The notes under the pieces were generated by a model. The model made no database searches. It worked only from the letters and a program-made list of their open reading frames with translations, and was not told the origin of the DNA. From NCBI GenBank assembly GCA_951213105.1, contig OX578147.1:124155642-124219641 (forward strand): 64,000 nucleotides of DNA, written 5' to 3'. The stretch is from Amaurobius ferox. Its lineage: Eukaryota > Arthropoda > Arachnida > Araneae > Amaurobiidae. Shown in pieces: positions 63,721-64,000 of this stretch (positions within the stretch are counted from its first letter, which is position 1; every line of letters starts with the position of its first letter). Position numbers and translations under genes: made by a program.

Positions 63721-64000
63721 AAGGGCGCGGTAGCCCATTGGTTAGCGCGTTGGAGTTGCACTCGGTAGGCCCGGGTTCGATTCCAGCCACTGCTAAAACT
63801 GCCGCCGTGTTCACGCGGAGTACGATCACGTTAAACATGTGGGTCCGTAAGTCCTTCCGAGAGGTTGGTGGTAGGGGAAGGAGGGTACGGTCCCTGTGGA
63901 TGCCTCCCCCACTGGGTTCCGGTCTAAATTGGGTGGCACTTCCCGGCCGTCCTAACAGTTACCTTACACCTTTCTGGTAGGTCGGACGGTCTGGGTCTCA
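63721..64000 (+). mobile_element. tRNA-derived SINE with intact Pol III boxes, cut by window end
   Basis: The head GGGCGCGGTAGCCCATTGGT TAGCGCG carries box A. GGTTCGATTCC at 63774-63784 is a perfect box B, about 35 nt after box A as in tRNA. The body is shared with the copies at 14961, 34935 (reverse) and 33398/41726 (reverse). The (CAA)n tail should follow position 64000. Pol III transcription and LINE-mediated spread are inferred from the class. Confidence 0.93.

Overview
This is AT-rich animal nuclear DNA with long repeat-filled introns, GT-AG splicing and abundant transposon debris. Tc1/mariner, hAT, P-like and tRNA-SINE sequences, together with an arthropod-type TATA/TCAGT promoter, point to an arthropod. 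A chelicerate such as a spider is my best guess, from general experience of similar SINE sequences rather than from anything decisive here.

Two conserved host genes lie head to head. On the minus strand (2282-32204) is a group I p21-activated kinase (PAK1/2/3 type). Nine coding exons fit together in phase and give 371 codons: N-terminal PxxP, CRIB/autoinhibitory region, acidic/proline-rich PIX-type segment and the kinase N-lobe up to the hinge. The catalytic C-lobe lies beyond position 1. On the plus strand (47987-61980) is UVRAG, the Beclin-1/VPS34 autophagy subunit. Seven coding exons fit in phase (183 codons plus 2 nt) and cover the N-terminus and C2 domain. The coiled-coil and later exons lie beyond the recognisable exons or beyond position 64000.

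Between the two genes sits the most notable object, an 8.3 kb P-superfamily DNA transposon (33417-41718). It has an intact 943-codon THAP-domain transposase, matching GC-rich terminal inverted repeats with a subterminal TGACGTCA in both ends, and an exact 7-bp target duplication (ATCCAAC). It landed inside an older tRNA-derived SINE, whose two halves lie on either side. A decayed hAT element (34592-35463) sits in its 5' intron and itself carries a 5'-truncated SINE with a 16-bp target duplication. A mariner-like MITE (39021-39598) sits in its 3' arm. Just outside is a broken Tigger/pogo transposase tail (about 42066-42448).

The introns hold further mobile or repetitive DNA: an 885-bp TIR element with a 7-bp duplication (11643-12527), a mariner-derived foldback (about 22375-23245), a long inverted repeat (26524-26990) with a 63-bp relative at 47619-47681, perfect hairpins, several satellite-like arrays, a probable LTR-retrotransposon relic (about 4070-5060), four copies of one SINE family, and one degenerate repeat family found in introns of both host genes in the same orientation relative to transcription.
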